DNA of 45,507 nucleotides from JBBSHJ01 sp038253135. Its GTDB lineage: Bacteria; Actinomycetota; Actinomycetes; Mycobacteriales; QHCD01. The notes beneath the pieces were generated by a model. That model made no database searches and was not told the origin of the DNA. It saw nothing but the letters and a program-made list of their open reading frames with translations. Each line of letters starts with the position of its first letter. Position 1 is the stretch's first letter. Below are positions 11,801-19,350 of the stretch, piece after piece. The DNA lies in the NCBI GenBank assembly GCA_038253135.1, contig JBBSHJ010000014.1, positions 1-45,507 of the forward strand, written 5' to 3'. Made by a program: the position numbers and the translations under genes.

Positions 11801-12064
11801 CCGTTCGGCCGATGCCAATAGGGCCGATGCCAATAAGGAAGTGGCCGATGCCTTGCCGGACCGCGCGATCCGCCCGGCCAGGCTCGGGTGGCCGGGCATT
11901 CCGGGAGCGGGCGACGCGACGACCCCTCGAGCGACGTCGCGTCCCCGCACCCCCCGGAATGGGGTGTTCCCCCGGACCGCACCCCCCGAGTAGTTCCCCC
12001 GCGGTCCGGCAGAGCCCCCGCTCCTGCCGGCCCCGAGGTTTTCTTTATTTCCGAAGATCCCCAT
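8855..12064 (-). CDS. Large LuxR-family (LAL-type) ATPase transcriptional regulator
   Basis: 1069 residues. Order: a Gly/Arg-rich disordered N-terminus (~1-95), an AAA/AAA_16 ATPase starting at TPLVGRSVELRALD with Walker A GEAGIGKT (130-137) and Walker B TVLLIEDLHWAD, a long helical TPR-like region rich in Ala and Glu, and a C-terminal LuxR helix-turn-helix (LTARELQVLTELAAGLSNRDIAE, then LFVSPRTVGVHVSNVLAKLG). LAL regulators sense a ligand or carbohydrate and activate transcription. The start at 12064 is supported by GGAGGT about nine bases upstream. Targets are unknown; the adjacent NMRHD gene is the obvious candidate. Confidence 0.9.
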   Translation of the reverse strand: MGIFGNKENLGAGRSGGSAGPRGNYSGGAVRGNTPFRGVRGRDVARGVVASPAPGMPGHPSLAGRIARSGKASATSLLASALLASAERVTILDGVAASPPTPLVGRSVELRALDAAIDQSERPMVVAISGEAGIGKTRMIECWADSVRLRGGVVLSGACINVGGEPIPFAPIAEALRAFRSDELTRAQSDIAADIDVFVGGTGTPMRDRAEFHSRIVDLIERISAARTPTVLLIEDLHWADQDTLDLIAFLVRNLSLGARLVVTFRSEEWDHGDGLRQLLDTFGRSRRVEQIDVPRLGSDGLSALATARLGRDLTQADLSELLARSQGNPFIAEELLAAAERGGVPVRLRDVLLARARNLEPAAEYLVRLIAVAARPISHDLLAAAADLSDDDLLSGIRQAVDCGLLAVDRGREEYAFRQVLAREAVLDRLMPGEARRLHAALGAAMGATPGTRSGAGRSAEWASHVHASGDRLAAFVAAVLAGRLSAEIYAYAEAWRLYERAVEIFDAALAEDVPDETMATLFANASLAGPAELLSDAAAAARWADALSSAVRLAQRAAAAAADPVAEAAMCERAGRYLVEIGEMAAAERSFRRATSLTEGTPDPVAARAAASTARLMMQTGRYDEALVRGKDAIELAERAGSDLEAGRARTAVGMSMVTLGSMDEGVKTLQLGWEQVHEYGDLDDLRRADSNLCYALLMAGRTAEACDIAVHGLQTINQHGLQAAAGAALTSNTMVLLRLSGRWAEAVALYDRAVADGMPTGQALHLALSRAELESARGNVLEAHEQLDIAWALAESSPAAEILADLHLAAATLALAGGDLGAATAAIDSALVVSDDAPRLGIRIAVTDLQIEAARAEEERWAGHRSPAASTASARAEERVSAARSIATGTRSPEIAAYGATAEAEYSRCLRRSDAGRWQAASEAWAALGRPRGQAYSQIRAAEAHLVARSASAAETALRAAHRAAADLGAAPLVVLAEMTALRGRVSLRAPGRPADQAGGTEGLTARELQVLTELAAGLSNRDIAERLFVSPRTVGVHVSNVLAKLGVRTRAEAAAYAVRKRLITI
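11807..11852 (-). repeat. GGCCGATGCCAATA repeats inside the LAL gene
   Basis: Two exact copies of GGCCGATGCCAATA (11807-11820, 11822-11835) and a third partial copy (GGCCGATGCC from 11843), about 15-21 bases apart. They encode LASALLAS-type residues just before the ATPase domain. Confidence 0.8.
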
Positions 12065-12486
12065 GTCGCGAAGACCTCCGTTCCCCGCCCGATGCCGACC
12101 GTGATCGGCGGTGAGACCTGACGCCCCCGATTTCCCTGATCGCCAGGTCTCTCCGGGCTGCCGGTGGCACCGATCGGGGCCCGCGTCCGCGGAAGGAGTG
12201 CGTCGGCGCTTTCAGCAACCGTCCCGTCGGTGTGACCGTGCTGAGGAGCACTATGGCGTGCGTCGGCGGCCCGGCGGATCCGTCACGTGACCTATGTTGA
12301 CATGCAGAACCTCAGATATGCCGCAAATCGGACAGACACGGACGTCGTACCTCACCGGCGAAGCCGCCACGGCGCCATCTTGTGCCGGCCAACCTGTCAA
12401 TGTGGCGGCGTTGTCAGCCGGTCTGGCCAAGACGCAGCGGGCCAGGCGGAATGGGATCAAAGGCGAGCGGGATCCGGCCGAGCGGG
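12065..12486. other. Intergenic region between the LAL regulator and the Opu ATPase
   Basis: About 420 bases, upstream of the LAL gene and downstream of the Opu ATPase gene (both on the minus strand). No convincing gene. A CACGTGACC element near 12287 and a TTGACA at 12297-12302 (plus orientation, facing nothing obvious) are visible. The LAL promoter should lie here but no clear -10/-35 pair was found. Confidence 0.4.
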
Positions 12487-13731
12487 TCAGACGGCGCCGG
12501 CGGTTTCCGGGGCGGCGTTCTCGACCGACCGGCGCAGTGCCGCGTGCAGGGACTCGGGAGTGAGTACGCCGGCCAGTCGGCCGCCGTCGAGCACGGCGAC
12601 CCACCCCGCGTCCTCCTGCAACATGACGGAGAAGGCCGTCTTCAGCGAGGTGCTGGCCTCGATCGACGCGCTCATCCGCCGGACGCTCGAGGCCACGTCG
12701 CCGGTGCGGGTCTCCGCGCGCTCGCGGGACACCCAGCCGTGCAGCTCGCCGTCGGCGCCGACGGCCAGGGCCCAACGGGCGCCGGCCCTGGCCATGACCT
12801 CGCGGGCCTCGGCGAGCGGCTGGTCGGGGCGCACCGTCGGCGGATGCTCGAGATCCTCGGCCGCGATCGGCGTGACGGCGAGCCGCTTGAGCCCGCGATC
12901 GGCGCCGACGAAGTCGGCGACGAAGTCGTTGGCCGGCGTACCCAGGATGTCCCCTGGAGCGGCGTACTGCTCGACCTTGCCGCCCTGGGAGAGCACGGCG
13001 ATGCGGTCGCCGAGGCGCACGGCTTCCTCGACGTCATGGGTGACGAAGACGATCGTCTTGCGCACTTCCTCCTGCAGCCGCAGGAATTCGGACTGCAGCC
13101 GATCGCGCGCGATCGGGTCGACCGCGCCGAACGGCTCGTCCATCAGCAGGACTGGTGGATCGGCCGCGAGCGCGCGGGCCACGCCGACGCGCTGGCGTTG
13201 CCCGCCCGAGAGCTGATGCGGGTAACGGCGGGCGAAGGTCGCGGCATCGAGCCCGACCAGCTCGAGCAGCTCCTCGGCGCGCGCGTGTCCGCGGGCCTTG
13301 TCCCAGCCGAGCAGCCGGGGCACGGTCATGACGTTGTCGATGATGCGCTGGTGCGGGAAGAGGCCCACCTGCTGGATCACGTAGCCGATCCGCCGTCGCA
13401 GCTTCACCGGGTCGATCCGGGTGACATCCTCGCCTTCGAGCAGGATGCGACCCGACGTGGGCTCGATCAGCCGGTTGATCATCTTCAGCGTCGTCGTCTT
13501 GCCGCACCCGGACGGGCCGACGAGCATGACCAGCTCACCGGTCGGGATGGACAGCGACAGCGAGTCGACGGCGCTCGTGCCGTCGCGATAGTGCTTGCTC
13601 AGCGCGTCGAGCTCGATGGCCGTCCCGGGCACTGCGGGCATGGCGGGGCCGGCGGGGTCGGTGGTCGATATGCCGGGCTCTGTGGGCGGGGCAGGCATTG
13701 AGTCCGCGGATTCGGTACCGTCCCGGGTCAT
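12487..13731 (-). CDS. Glycine betaine/carnitine/choline ABC transporter ATPase with CBS domains (OpuCA-type)
   Basis: 414 residues with the chosen start. The ATPase domain has Walker A GPSGCGKT (72-79), signature LSGGQRQRV and Walker B VLLMDEPFGAVD. After it come two CBS-like repeats (TVRPDQPLAEAREVMARAG; then MSASIEASTSLKTAFSVML), which in OpuA/OpuC importers sense ionic strength. It powers osmolyte uptake with the permeases and binding protein encoded on the opposite strand. The ATG at 13729-13731 overlaps the permease ATG on the other strand; ATGs at 13698 or 13641 are plausible later starts that would leave promoter space. The ~40-residue N-terminal extension is Pro/Thr-rich. Confidence 0.88.
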   Translation of the reverse strand: MTRDGTESADSMPAPPTEPGISTTDPAGPAMPAVPGTAIELDALSKHYRDGTSAVDSLSLSIPTGELVMLVGPSGCGKTTTLKMINRLIEPTSGRILLEGEDVTRIDPVKLRRRIGYVIQQVGLFPHQRIIDNVMTVPRLLGWDKARGHARAEELLELVGLDAATFARRYPHQLSGGQRQRVGVARALAADPPVLLMDEPFGAVDPIARDRLQSEFLRLQEEVRKTIVFVTHDVEEAVRLGDRIAVLSQGGKVEQYAAPGDILGTPANDFVADFVGADRGLKRLAVTPIAAEDLEHPPTVRPDQPLAEAREVMARAGARWALAVGADGELHGWVSRERAETRTGDVASSVRRMSASIEASTSLKTAFSVMLQEDAGWVAVLDGGRLAGVLTPESLHAALRRSVENAAPETAGAV

Positions 13732-14434
13732 GGCTCCTGCTCTCGCGGCAGACGACGGGCCCCTGCTGTGCCCTCCCTCGACGTGGTTCTGCGGCAAGTA
13801 CATCACGAACCGCGGCGCCGACATCAAGCTCGCGTTGCAGGAGCACATCTCGCTCGCCCTCGGCGGCGTCGCCCTCGGATTGGTGCTGTCCTTCGGGCTC
13901 GCCCTGCTGGCCCGGCGATCGCAGGTGCTGCGCAATGTGATCCTTGGCGGATCGACGCTGCTCTACACGATCCCGTCCCTCGCCTTGCTGGCGATCCTGG
14001 TGCCGCTGATCGGGCTGAGCAAGAGTCAGTACGCCGTGCTGTTCGGCATCGCGATCTACTCGCTCGTCGTACTGGTGCGGGCCTTTGTCACCGGCCTGGC
14101 CGGCGTACCGGACGAGGTCACGGAGGCTGCCCGCGGGATGGGCTTCGGCACCGTGCGCATGCTGTTGCGGGTCGAGTTGCCGCTCGCGTTGCCGACGATC
14201 ATGGCCGGGCTGCGGGTCGCCACGGTCTCAGGCATCGCGCTGGTCACGCTCGGCGTCGTCGTCGACCACGGTGGCCTCGGCAACCTGCTCGACGAGGCCA
14301 CCACGCACGGCTACAAGTTCGAGGCGCTCACGGCGTCCGTGCTGTGCGTCGTGCTCGCCGTCGTGGCCGACGTCGTGCTGCTCCTGATGCAGAAACTCAT
14401 CACCCCCTGGCGTCGCGGGAGGGCAGCGCGGTGA
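13730..14434 (+). CDS. Osmolyte ABC transporter permease (OpuCB-type)
   Basis: 234 residues, about five to six transmembrane segments. Typical binding-protein-dependent transport inner-membrane features: LYTIPSLALLAILVPLIGL, and the EAA loop VTEAARGMGFGTVRMLLRVELP that contacts the ATPase. The N-terminus holds a short Cys-containing segment (CPPSTWFCGKYITNRG) before the first helix. It overlaps the second permease by the sequence GTGA. The ATG at 13730 shares bases with the divergent ATPase ATG; TACCGT at 13715-13720 may be its -10, which would give an almost leaderless message. Confidence 0.88.
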   Translation: MAPALAADDGPLLCPPSTWFCGKYITNRGADIKLALQEHISLALGGVALGLVLSFGLALLARRSQVLRNVILGGSTLLYTIPSLALLAILVPLIGLSKSQYAVLFGIAIYSLVVLVRAFVTGLAGVPDEVTEAARGMGFGTVRMLLRVELPLALPTIMAGLRVATVSGIALVTLGVVVDHGGLGNLLDEATTHGYKFEALTASVLCVVLAVVADVVLLLMQKLITPWRRGRAAR

Positions 14435-15156
14435 GCCTTTTCAGCGAGATCGGTAGCTGGCTGTCGGATGGCACCAATTGGCACGGAGCGGCGGGAATCC
14501 CGCACCGCCTGGCGATCCACCTCGAGTACAGCGCCATCTCCGTGGCCATCGCCTGTGCGATCGCCCTACCGGTCGGGCTCTGGTTGGGGCACGTCGGCAA
14601 GGGCGGCGCGGTCGCGATCAACATCTCCAACGTCGGCCGGGCCATCCCGACCTACGCCCTGCTGGTGTTGCTCTTCGTCGGGATCGGCGCGCAGCACCGG
14701 GTGGCCGAGACGATCGTCGCCCTCGCCGCCTTCGGGCTCCCGCCGCTGCTGACCAACACCTACACCGGCGTGCGCGAGGTCGACCCGGAGGTGCGGGAGG
14801 CGGCGCGGGGAATGGGCATGTCCGGCGGCCAAGTCCTGCGGCGGGTGGAGATTCCGCTGGCCATGCCGCTGATCCTCGACGGGCTGCGGATCGCGGTGGT
14901 GCAGGTGGTCGCCACCATGACGGTCGCGGCGCTGATCGGGGTCGAGGGCCTGGGCCGGTTCGTCGTCGACGGCTTCACCAACAGCGATCCCGGGCAGTAC
15001 GGCGGCGGCGCGGTCGTCGTCGGTGTCCTGGCGCTGGCGCTCGAGGGCATCTTCGTGTTGCTGCAACGAGTCGTCGATCCCGTCGCGCGCAGCCGGCGCG
15101 ACCGGCGGCGGGTCGGCACGGCGACCAGCGAAATCCGCGCGGCCGAAACCAGCTGA
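14431..15156 (+). CDS. Osmolyte ABC transporter permease (OpuCD-type)
   Basis: 241 residues, homologous in plan to the preceding permease: GRAIPTYALLVLLFVGIG, then the EAA motif VREAARGMGMSGGQVLRRVEIP. The start is a GTG overlapping the stop of the first permease. Together the two form the transmembrane heterodimer of an OpuC-like importer. The tail is Arg-rich and cytosolic. A separate promoter follows before the binding-protein gene. Confidence 0.88.
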   Translation: MSLFSEIGSWLSDGTNWHGAAGIPHRLAIHLEYSAISVAIACAIALPVGLWLGHVGKGGAVAINISNVGRAIPTYALLVLLFVGIGAQHRVAETIVALAAFGLPPLLTNTYTGVREVDPEVREAARGMGMSGGQVLRRVEIPLAMPLILDGLRIAVVQVVATMTVAALIGVEGLGRFVVDGFTNSDPGQYGGGAVVVGVLALALEGIFVLLQRVVDPVARSRRDRRRVGTATSEIRAAETS

Positions 15157-15239
15157 CGCCGCGGCGGCCGTTCCGGGGTGCGGCCCCGCGGGTCGGCCGT
15201 AGTCGCCCTGGTCTGACGCCTGATCGTGGCCCATTGCGG

Positions 15240-15267
15240 TTGACCTGTCGGACCCCCTGCGTACCGT
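15240..15267 (+). promoter_or_regulatory. Likely sigma-70-type promoter for the osmolyte binding protein
   Basis: TTGACC (15240-15245), 16-base spacer, TACCGT (15262-15267), about 85 bases before the binding-protein start. It suggests the lipoprotein gene can be transcribed apart from the permeases. Confidence 0.5.
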
Positions 15268-15353
15268 GGGTACTCACAGCGGGACGAGCACTGTCGGCGC
15301 CCGCCCAGACACGCGCACCTAGCGGTGCGGGACACAGAAGGCGAGAGCCCACT

Positions 15354-16295
15354 ATGCGTCGTGGACGCGTCATTGTCGTGCTGATCGCGTTGCTCGGGAT
15401 CGTTGCCGCCTGCGGCGGTACGTCGAAGAGCAAGGGCAGCAGCGGGCCCGACCTGAGCAAGGGCGAAAAGGGACCGATCACGGTCGCCAACGCCGGCTTC
15501 ACCGAGAGCGAAGTGGTCTCCTACCTTTACGCCGACGTGCTCAACAAGATCGGCTACAAGGTCAACGTGCAGAAGGTCTCCGCGAGTGAGGTCTTCCAGA
15601 AGTCTCTGGAGAGCGGCGACGTCACGGTCGTGCCGGAGTACGCCGCTACCTATGCCGACCAGCTCAACAAGATCGTCCACGGTCCCAAGGCGCCGTCGGT
15701 CGCCTCGCCCGATCTCGCCGCCACGATGGCCAAGCTCACGCCGCTGGCCAAGAAGCGCAAGCTGACGGTCCTGGAGCCGTCCAAGGCGGTCGACCAGAAC
15801 GCTTTCGCCGTTGCGAAGAAGTTCGCCGACGCCAACAAACTCAAGACGCTGACCGACCTCGGCAAGCTCGGCAAGCCGCTCAAGCTCGCCGCCGGACCCG
15901 AGTGTGCGACCCGGCCGTTCTGCGTCCCCGGGCTGAAGAAGACCTACGGCATCACGATCACCAAGGTCGATCCGCTCGGCGTGGACACAGCGGCGTCGAA
16001 GTCGGCGGTCAAGGACGGCACCGACGACCTCGCGCTGGTCCTGACGACCGACGCGACCGTCGGCGACTCCGGTCTTGTCGTGCTCACCGATGACAAGAAG
16101 CTGCAGAACGCGGACTACCTCGTGCCGGTCGCCAACACGGCGAAGCTCACACCGGCGATGACGACCGCCCTCAACAAGCTGTCCGCGGTCATGACCACCG
16201 ACGACCTCGCGCAGATGAACAAGAAGGTCGACGCGGGCCAGCAGAAGGCACCCGATGTCGCCGCGGCCTACCTGAAGGACAAGGGCCTGCTCTAG
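15354..16295 (+). CDS. Osmolyte ABC transporter substrate-binding lipoprotein (OpuCC-type)
   Basis: 313 residues. A signal peptide ends in a lipobox (GIVAAC, Cys20), so the protein is membrane-anchored outside the cell. The mature part has the OpuAC features ITVANAGFTESEVVSYLYADVL, VVPEYAATYADQL and the C-terminal ALNKLSAVMTTDDLAQMNKKVD. It binds a quaternary-amine osmolyte (glycine betaine, choline or carnitine; which one cannot be told) and delivers it to the two permeases upstream. The ATG at 15354 has only a weak GAAGGCGAG upstream. The glycerophosphodiesterase gene begins 10 bases after the stop. Confidence 0.9.
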   Translation: MRRGRVIVVLIALLGIVAACGGTSKSKGSSGPDLSKGEKGPITVANAGFTESEVVSYLYADVLNKIGYKVNVQKVSASEVFQKSLESGDVTVVPEYAATYADQLNKIVHGPKAPSVASPDLAATMAKLTPLAKKRKLTVLEPSKAVDQNAFAVAKKFADANKLKTLTDLGKLGKPLKLAAGPECATRPFCVPGLKKTYGITITKVDPLGVDTAASKSAVKDGTDDLALVLTTDATVGDSGLVVLTDDKKLQNADYLVPVANTAKLTPAMTTALNKLSAVMTTDDLAQMNKKVDAGQQKAPDVAAAYLKDKGLL

Positions 16296-16305
16296 TGGAC
16301 GCGCC

Positions 16306-16983
16306 GTGAGCCGACCGCTGGTGATCGGTCACCGCGGCAGCTCGCTGCGGCACGCCGAGAACACCATTGCGGCTTTCTCGGGCGCGCTCGCCGAGGGCGC
16401 TGACGGGGTTGAGCTCGACGTACGACGGGCGGCCGACGATGCGTTGGCGGTGCATCACGACGAGGCGCTGCCCGACGGCCGGGAGATCGCGGTGTTGGGC
16501 CGTGCCGAGCTGCCGGCCGGCGTACCCGAGCTCGCGGCCGTCCTCGACGCGTGCGCCGGCGCGCTGGTCAACATCGAGATCAAGTCCGCCGGGACGCCCG
16601 GCGAAGTCCGCCTGGCCGACGACGTGGTGGCGTTGGTGCACGAGCGGGCCGGGGACGACGTGCTCATCTCGTCCTTCGATCCGCAGGTCCTCGACCGGGT
16701 GCGGGAGCTCGATCCCGTGGTGCGGCGAGCATTCCTCAGTGTCTCCATCGCGCCGGAGACGCTGCGGGCGCGCGCCGCAGCCGGCGACGTCGCCGTGCAT
16801 CCGCACGAGCGGAGCGTCGACGCCGGTCTCGTCGAGACCGCGCATGGGCTCGGCCTGCGCGTCCATGCGTGGACCGTCAACGATCCTGACCGCATCCGGA
16901 GGCTGGCCGGCCTCGGTGTCGACGCCGTCATCACCGATGACCCGACCGGCGCCTTGGCCGCGCTCGGGCCACGGCCGGGCTAG
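16306..16983 (+). CDS. Glycerophosphodiester phosphodiesterase family protein
   Basis: 225 residues. Hydrolyses glycerophosphodiesters (for example glycerophosphocholine) to glycerol-3-phosphate and an alcohol. The GDPD signature is complete: GHRG (8-11), AENT, GVELDVR with Glu36 and Asp38, VHHD (49-52), NIEIK, and the C-terminal HAWTVND and GVDAVITDDP. No signal peptide, so a cytosolic enzyme. It starts at a GTG 10 bases after the osmolyte-binding gene. Release of choline from glycerophosphocholine would fit this neighbour, but that link is inferred only from position. Confidence 0.9.
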   Translation: MSRPLVIGHRGSSLRHAENTIAAFSGALAEGADGVELDVRRAADDALAVHHDEALPDGREIAVLGRAELPAGVPELAAVLDACAGALVNIEIKSAGTPGEVRLADDVVALVHERAGDDVLISSFDPQVLDRVRELDPVVRRAFLSVSIAPETLRARAAAGDVAVHPHERSVDAGLVETAHGLGLRVHAWTVNDPDRIRRLAGLGVDAVITDDPTGALAALGPRPG

Positions 16984-17350
16984 ATGACCCGCGGCAGCCC
17001 GAAGCTCTCGGAGAGCGCAGGCTCGAGGAAGGCCGCGATCTCGGATACCGCGCCGTCGGCGATGCTCAGCACCTGGATGCTGTGCGCCGCATATGCGCCG
17101 GAGTCGTCGTGGCCGTACGTCGCGACAGCGGGCTGCCCGTTGGCCGCGATCGGAACCATGCGGCGGAAGGTGCCGGGCCGCACGTGGGCCGAGAAGAACT
17201 CCATGACCTCCTCGCGGCCCCGGAACCAGACCGGTACCGGCGGCATCTGCAACGTGACGTCCTCGCAACAACTGCACCACGGCCCCGAGGTCGGCGGCCT
17301 CGAATGCTGCGACGTACCGCTCGACGAGCCGGCGGATCTCATCGGCGTCG
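16980..17350 (-). pseudogene. Broken SnoaL-type C-terminal domain of an ECF sigma factor (SigG/SigJ-like)
   Basis: The 3' part reads DVTLQMPPVPVWFRGREEV, then AHSIQVLSIADGAVSEIAAFL and SFGLPRVI, the usual end of actinobacterial ECF sigma factors with a fused SnoaL-like domain. The preceding helix, DADEIRRLVERYVAAFEAAD then LGAVVQLLR, lies in a different frame; the switch is at about 17261-17266. A stop is reached not far upstream and no sigma region 2 or 4 is seen. So both a frameshift and a 5' truncation are needed to explain it. It converges on the GDPD gene with overlapping stops. Confidence 0.65.
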
Positions 17351-17494
17351 GGTCCGACCCGGACGGGCCGATCACAAGTACCGACTCGCCTCGCGCACCG
17401 AACTCATCGGTCACCGCACCGATGAGTCCTCGACCGCCGGACTCGCGCCGGCGCGTAGGTATGCTCGCGTTCGACCGTCCGGTACCACTCGACG

Positions 17495-18460
17495 ATGGAC
17501 TGGAACGACACCGATGAGCCTTCGCGCGCGCCGCGATGTGGGTCCGTGAGCCCGCAGCGCAATCCGGCCGACCGGCCCGGCCGGTTGGCCGTTGGCGTTG
17601 TGGGTGCCGGCCGGGTCGGCAGCGTGCTGGGTGCCGCCCTGGTTCGCGCCGGCCACCGGGTCGTGGCCGTCTCGGCCGTCTCGCACGCGTCGGTACGCCG
17701 TGCGCAGCGGCACCTCCCGCTGGCTCCGATCCGGTCGGTCGACGCGGTCGTGGCGGCCGCGGACCTGGTGCTGCTCACGGTGCCCGACGACGCGCTGGCC
17801 CCGGTGGTCGAGGGTCTGGCCGAGACCGACGGCTGGCGCCGGGGGCAGCTCGTCGTCCACACCTCCGGTGCCTACGGCATCGGCGTCCTCGAACCCGCCG
17901 TGCGCCATGGCGCCCTGCCGCTCGCGCTGCACCCGGCGATGACATTCGCCGGCCGACCGGAGGACGGCGCGCGGCTCGCGGGCGCCCCGTTCGGCGTCAC
18001 CGCACCCGACCAGTTGCGGCCGGTCGCCGAGTCGCTCGTCGTCGAAATGGGCGGCGAACCGTTCTGGATAGAAGAGTCCGCCCGCCCGCTCTACCACGCC
18101 GCGCTCACCGTCAGCGCCAATCACCTGGTCACCCTGGTGACCGAATCCGCCGATCTCTTGCGCAAGGCCGGGGTTGTCGAGCCGGCTAAAGTCATCGGAC
18201 CGCTCTTGCAGGCGTCGCTGGACAATGCTCTTCGCCAGGGCGACGCCGGCCTGACCGGCCCGGTGTCCCGGGGCGACGCCCGCACCGTCGCGGCCCACCT
18301 GGAGACCCTCGATCGCTATGCGCCGCAGTCGGTTCCGGCCTACATCGCCATGGCGCGGTTGACCGCCGACCGTGCGCTGGCGGCGGGCCGGCTGGCGCCC
18401 GAACGTGCCGAGAGCCTGCTGGGCGTGCTCGCCGATCCGCAGCGTGGCGGCTCGGCGTGA
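17495..18460 (+). CDS. Rossmann-fold reductase-like protein with DUF2520
   Basis: 321 residues from the ATG at 17495; a GTG at 17546 is an alternative start. An N-terminal NAD(P)-binding motif VGVVGAGRVGSVLG leads a Rossmann domain (VVAAADLVLLTVPDD), and the second half (HPAMTFAGRPEDGARL, YHAALTVSANHLVTL) is the helical DUF2520 domain. The family resembles ketopantoate/3-hydroxyacid reductases and in actinobacteria sits directly upstream of panC, as here. A role in pantothenate synthesis is suggested by position; the substrate is not established. Confidence 0.85.
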   Translation: MDWNDTDEPSRAPRCGSVSPQRNPADRPGRLAVGVVGAGRVGSVLGAALVRAGHRVVAVSAVSHASVRRAQRHLPLAPIRSVDAVVAAADLVLLTVPDDALAPVVEGLAETDGWRRGQLVVHTSGAYGIGVLEPAVRHGALPLALHPAMTFAGRPEDGARLAGAPFGVTAPDQLRPVAESLVVEMGGEPFWIEESARPLYHAALTVSANHLVTLVTESADLLRKAGVVEPAKVIGPLLQASLDNALRQGDAGLTGPVSRGDARTVAAHLETLDRYAPQSVPAYIAMARLTADRALAAGRLAPERAESLLGVLADPQRGGSA

Positions 18461-18473
18461 CCGGGGCGGCCGT

Positions 18474-19331
18474 ATGCTGACCGGGCTGACCGGGCTGCCG
18501 ATCGCGACGACCCGGGAGCAGTTGCGGGCGGAGCTGGCCGCGGCGCCCGCCCGCACGGCCGTGGTGATGACCATGGGTGCGATGCACGAGGGCCACGCCA
18601 GCCTGCTCCGTGCCGCCCGCGCCTGCGCCGACTTCGTGATCGCGACGGTTTACCTCAACCCCTTGCAGTTCGGGGTGGGCGAGGACCTCGACCGTTACCC
18701 GCGCACCCTCGATGCCGACGTCGAGGTGTGCCGGCACGAGGGTGTCGATGTGGTGTTCGCGCCGACCGAGGAGGACATGTACCCCGACGGCGGGCCTCAG
18801 GTCACCGTCGATCCCGGCCCGCTCGGAGATGTGCTCGAGGGCGCCAGCCGGCCCGGCCACTTCGCCGGCGTGCTGACCGTCGTTAGCAAGCTGCTACACC
18901 TGACCGGCCTGCCGGCGGCGACATACTTCGGCGAGAAGGATTGGCAGCAGCTGGTGTTGGTACGCCGCATGGTCACCGATCTGGAGCTCGGCACCGACAT
19001 CCGCGGCGTACCGATCGCCCGCGACGACGACGGGCTCGCCCTCTCCAGCCGCAACCGCTACCTCGACCTTGCCGACCGGCAGGCGGCGACGGTGCTCTCC
19101 CGCGCCCTGGCCGCCGGCCGCGCCGCGCAGGACCGTGGCGCCGAGGCGGTGCTCTCCGCCGCCCACAACGTCATGCTCACCGAACGCCGGGCGACCCTTG
19201 ACTACCTGCACCTCGCCGCGCCCGACCTCGGCCCCGTCCCGGAGGACGGCGGGGAGGCACGGCTCCTGATCGCCGCCAGGGTCGGCCCGACCCGGCTGAT
19301 CGACAACGCCCCGATACTTCTCGGGCCCTGA
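18474..19331 (+). CDS. panC: Pantothenate synthetase
   Basis: 285 residues; ligates pantoate and beta-alanine using ATP. Motifs: MTMGAMHEGHASL (32-44), YLNPLQFGVGEDLDRYPR, the active-site FGEKDWQQ, and ALSSRNRYL. Length matches the family. The ATG lies 13 bases after the DUF2520 stop. It is followed after 19 bases by coaX; panD and the nad genes often found between these in relatives are not here. Confidence 0.96.
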   Translation: MLTGLTGLPIATTREQLRAELAAAPARTAVVMTMGAMHEGHASLLRAARACADFVIATVYLNPLQFGVGEDLDRYPRTLDADVEVCRHEGVDVVFAPTEEDMYPDGGPQVTVDPGPLGDVLEGASRPGHFAGVLTVVSKLLHLTGLPAATYFGEKDWQQLVLVRRMVTDLELGTDIRGVPIARDDDGLALSSRNRYLDLADRQAATVLSRALAAGRAAQDRGAEAVLSAAHNVMLTERRATLDYLHLAAPDLGPVPEDGGEARLLIAARVGPTRLIDNAPILLGP

Positions 19332-19350
19332 CCGGAATCGGAGCAAGCGG

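Noticed and set aside
8501..11821. 1106-codon open frame on the plus strand
   Set aside because: Antisense shadow of the LAL regulator; composition is Arg/Gly/His-rich with no recognisable family.
12297..12320. TTGACA followed by TATGCC as a plus-strand promoter
   Set aside because: The spacer is only about 14 bases and no plus-strand gene follows.
14478..15353. In-frame extension upstream of the osmolyte-binding lipoprotein
   Set aside because: The lipoprotein signal peptide begins at 15354; the extension is an alternative frame of the permease gene.
17411..18574. 387-codon minus-strand frame opposite the DUF2520 gene
   Set aside because: Shadow frame; the plus strand carries the Rossmann and DUF2520 motifs.
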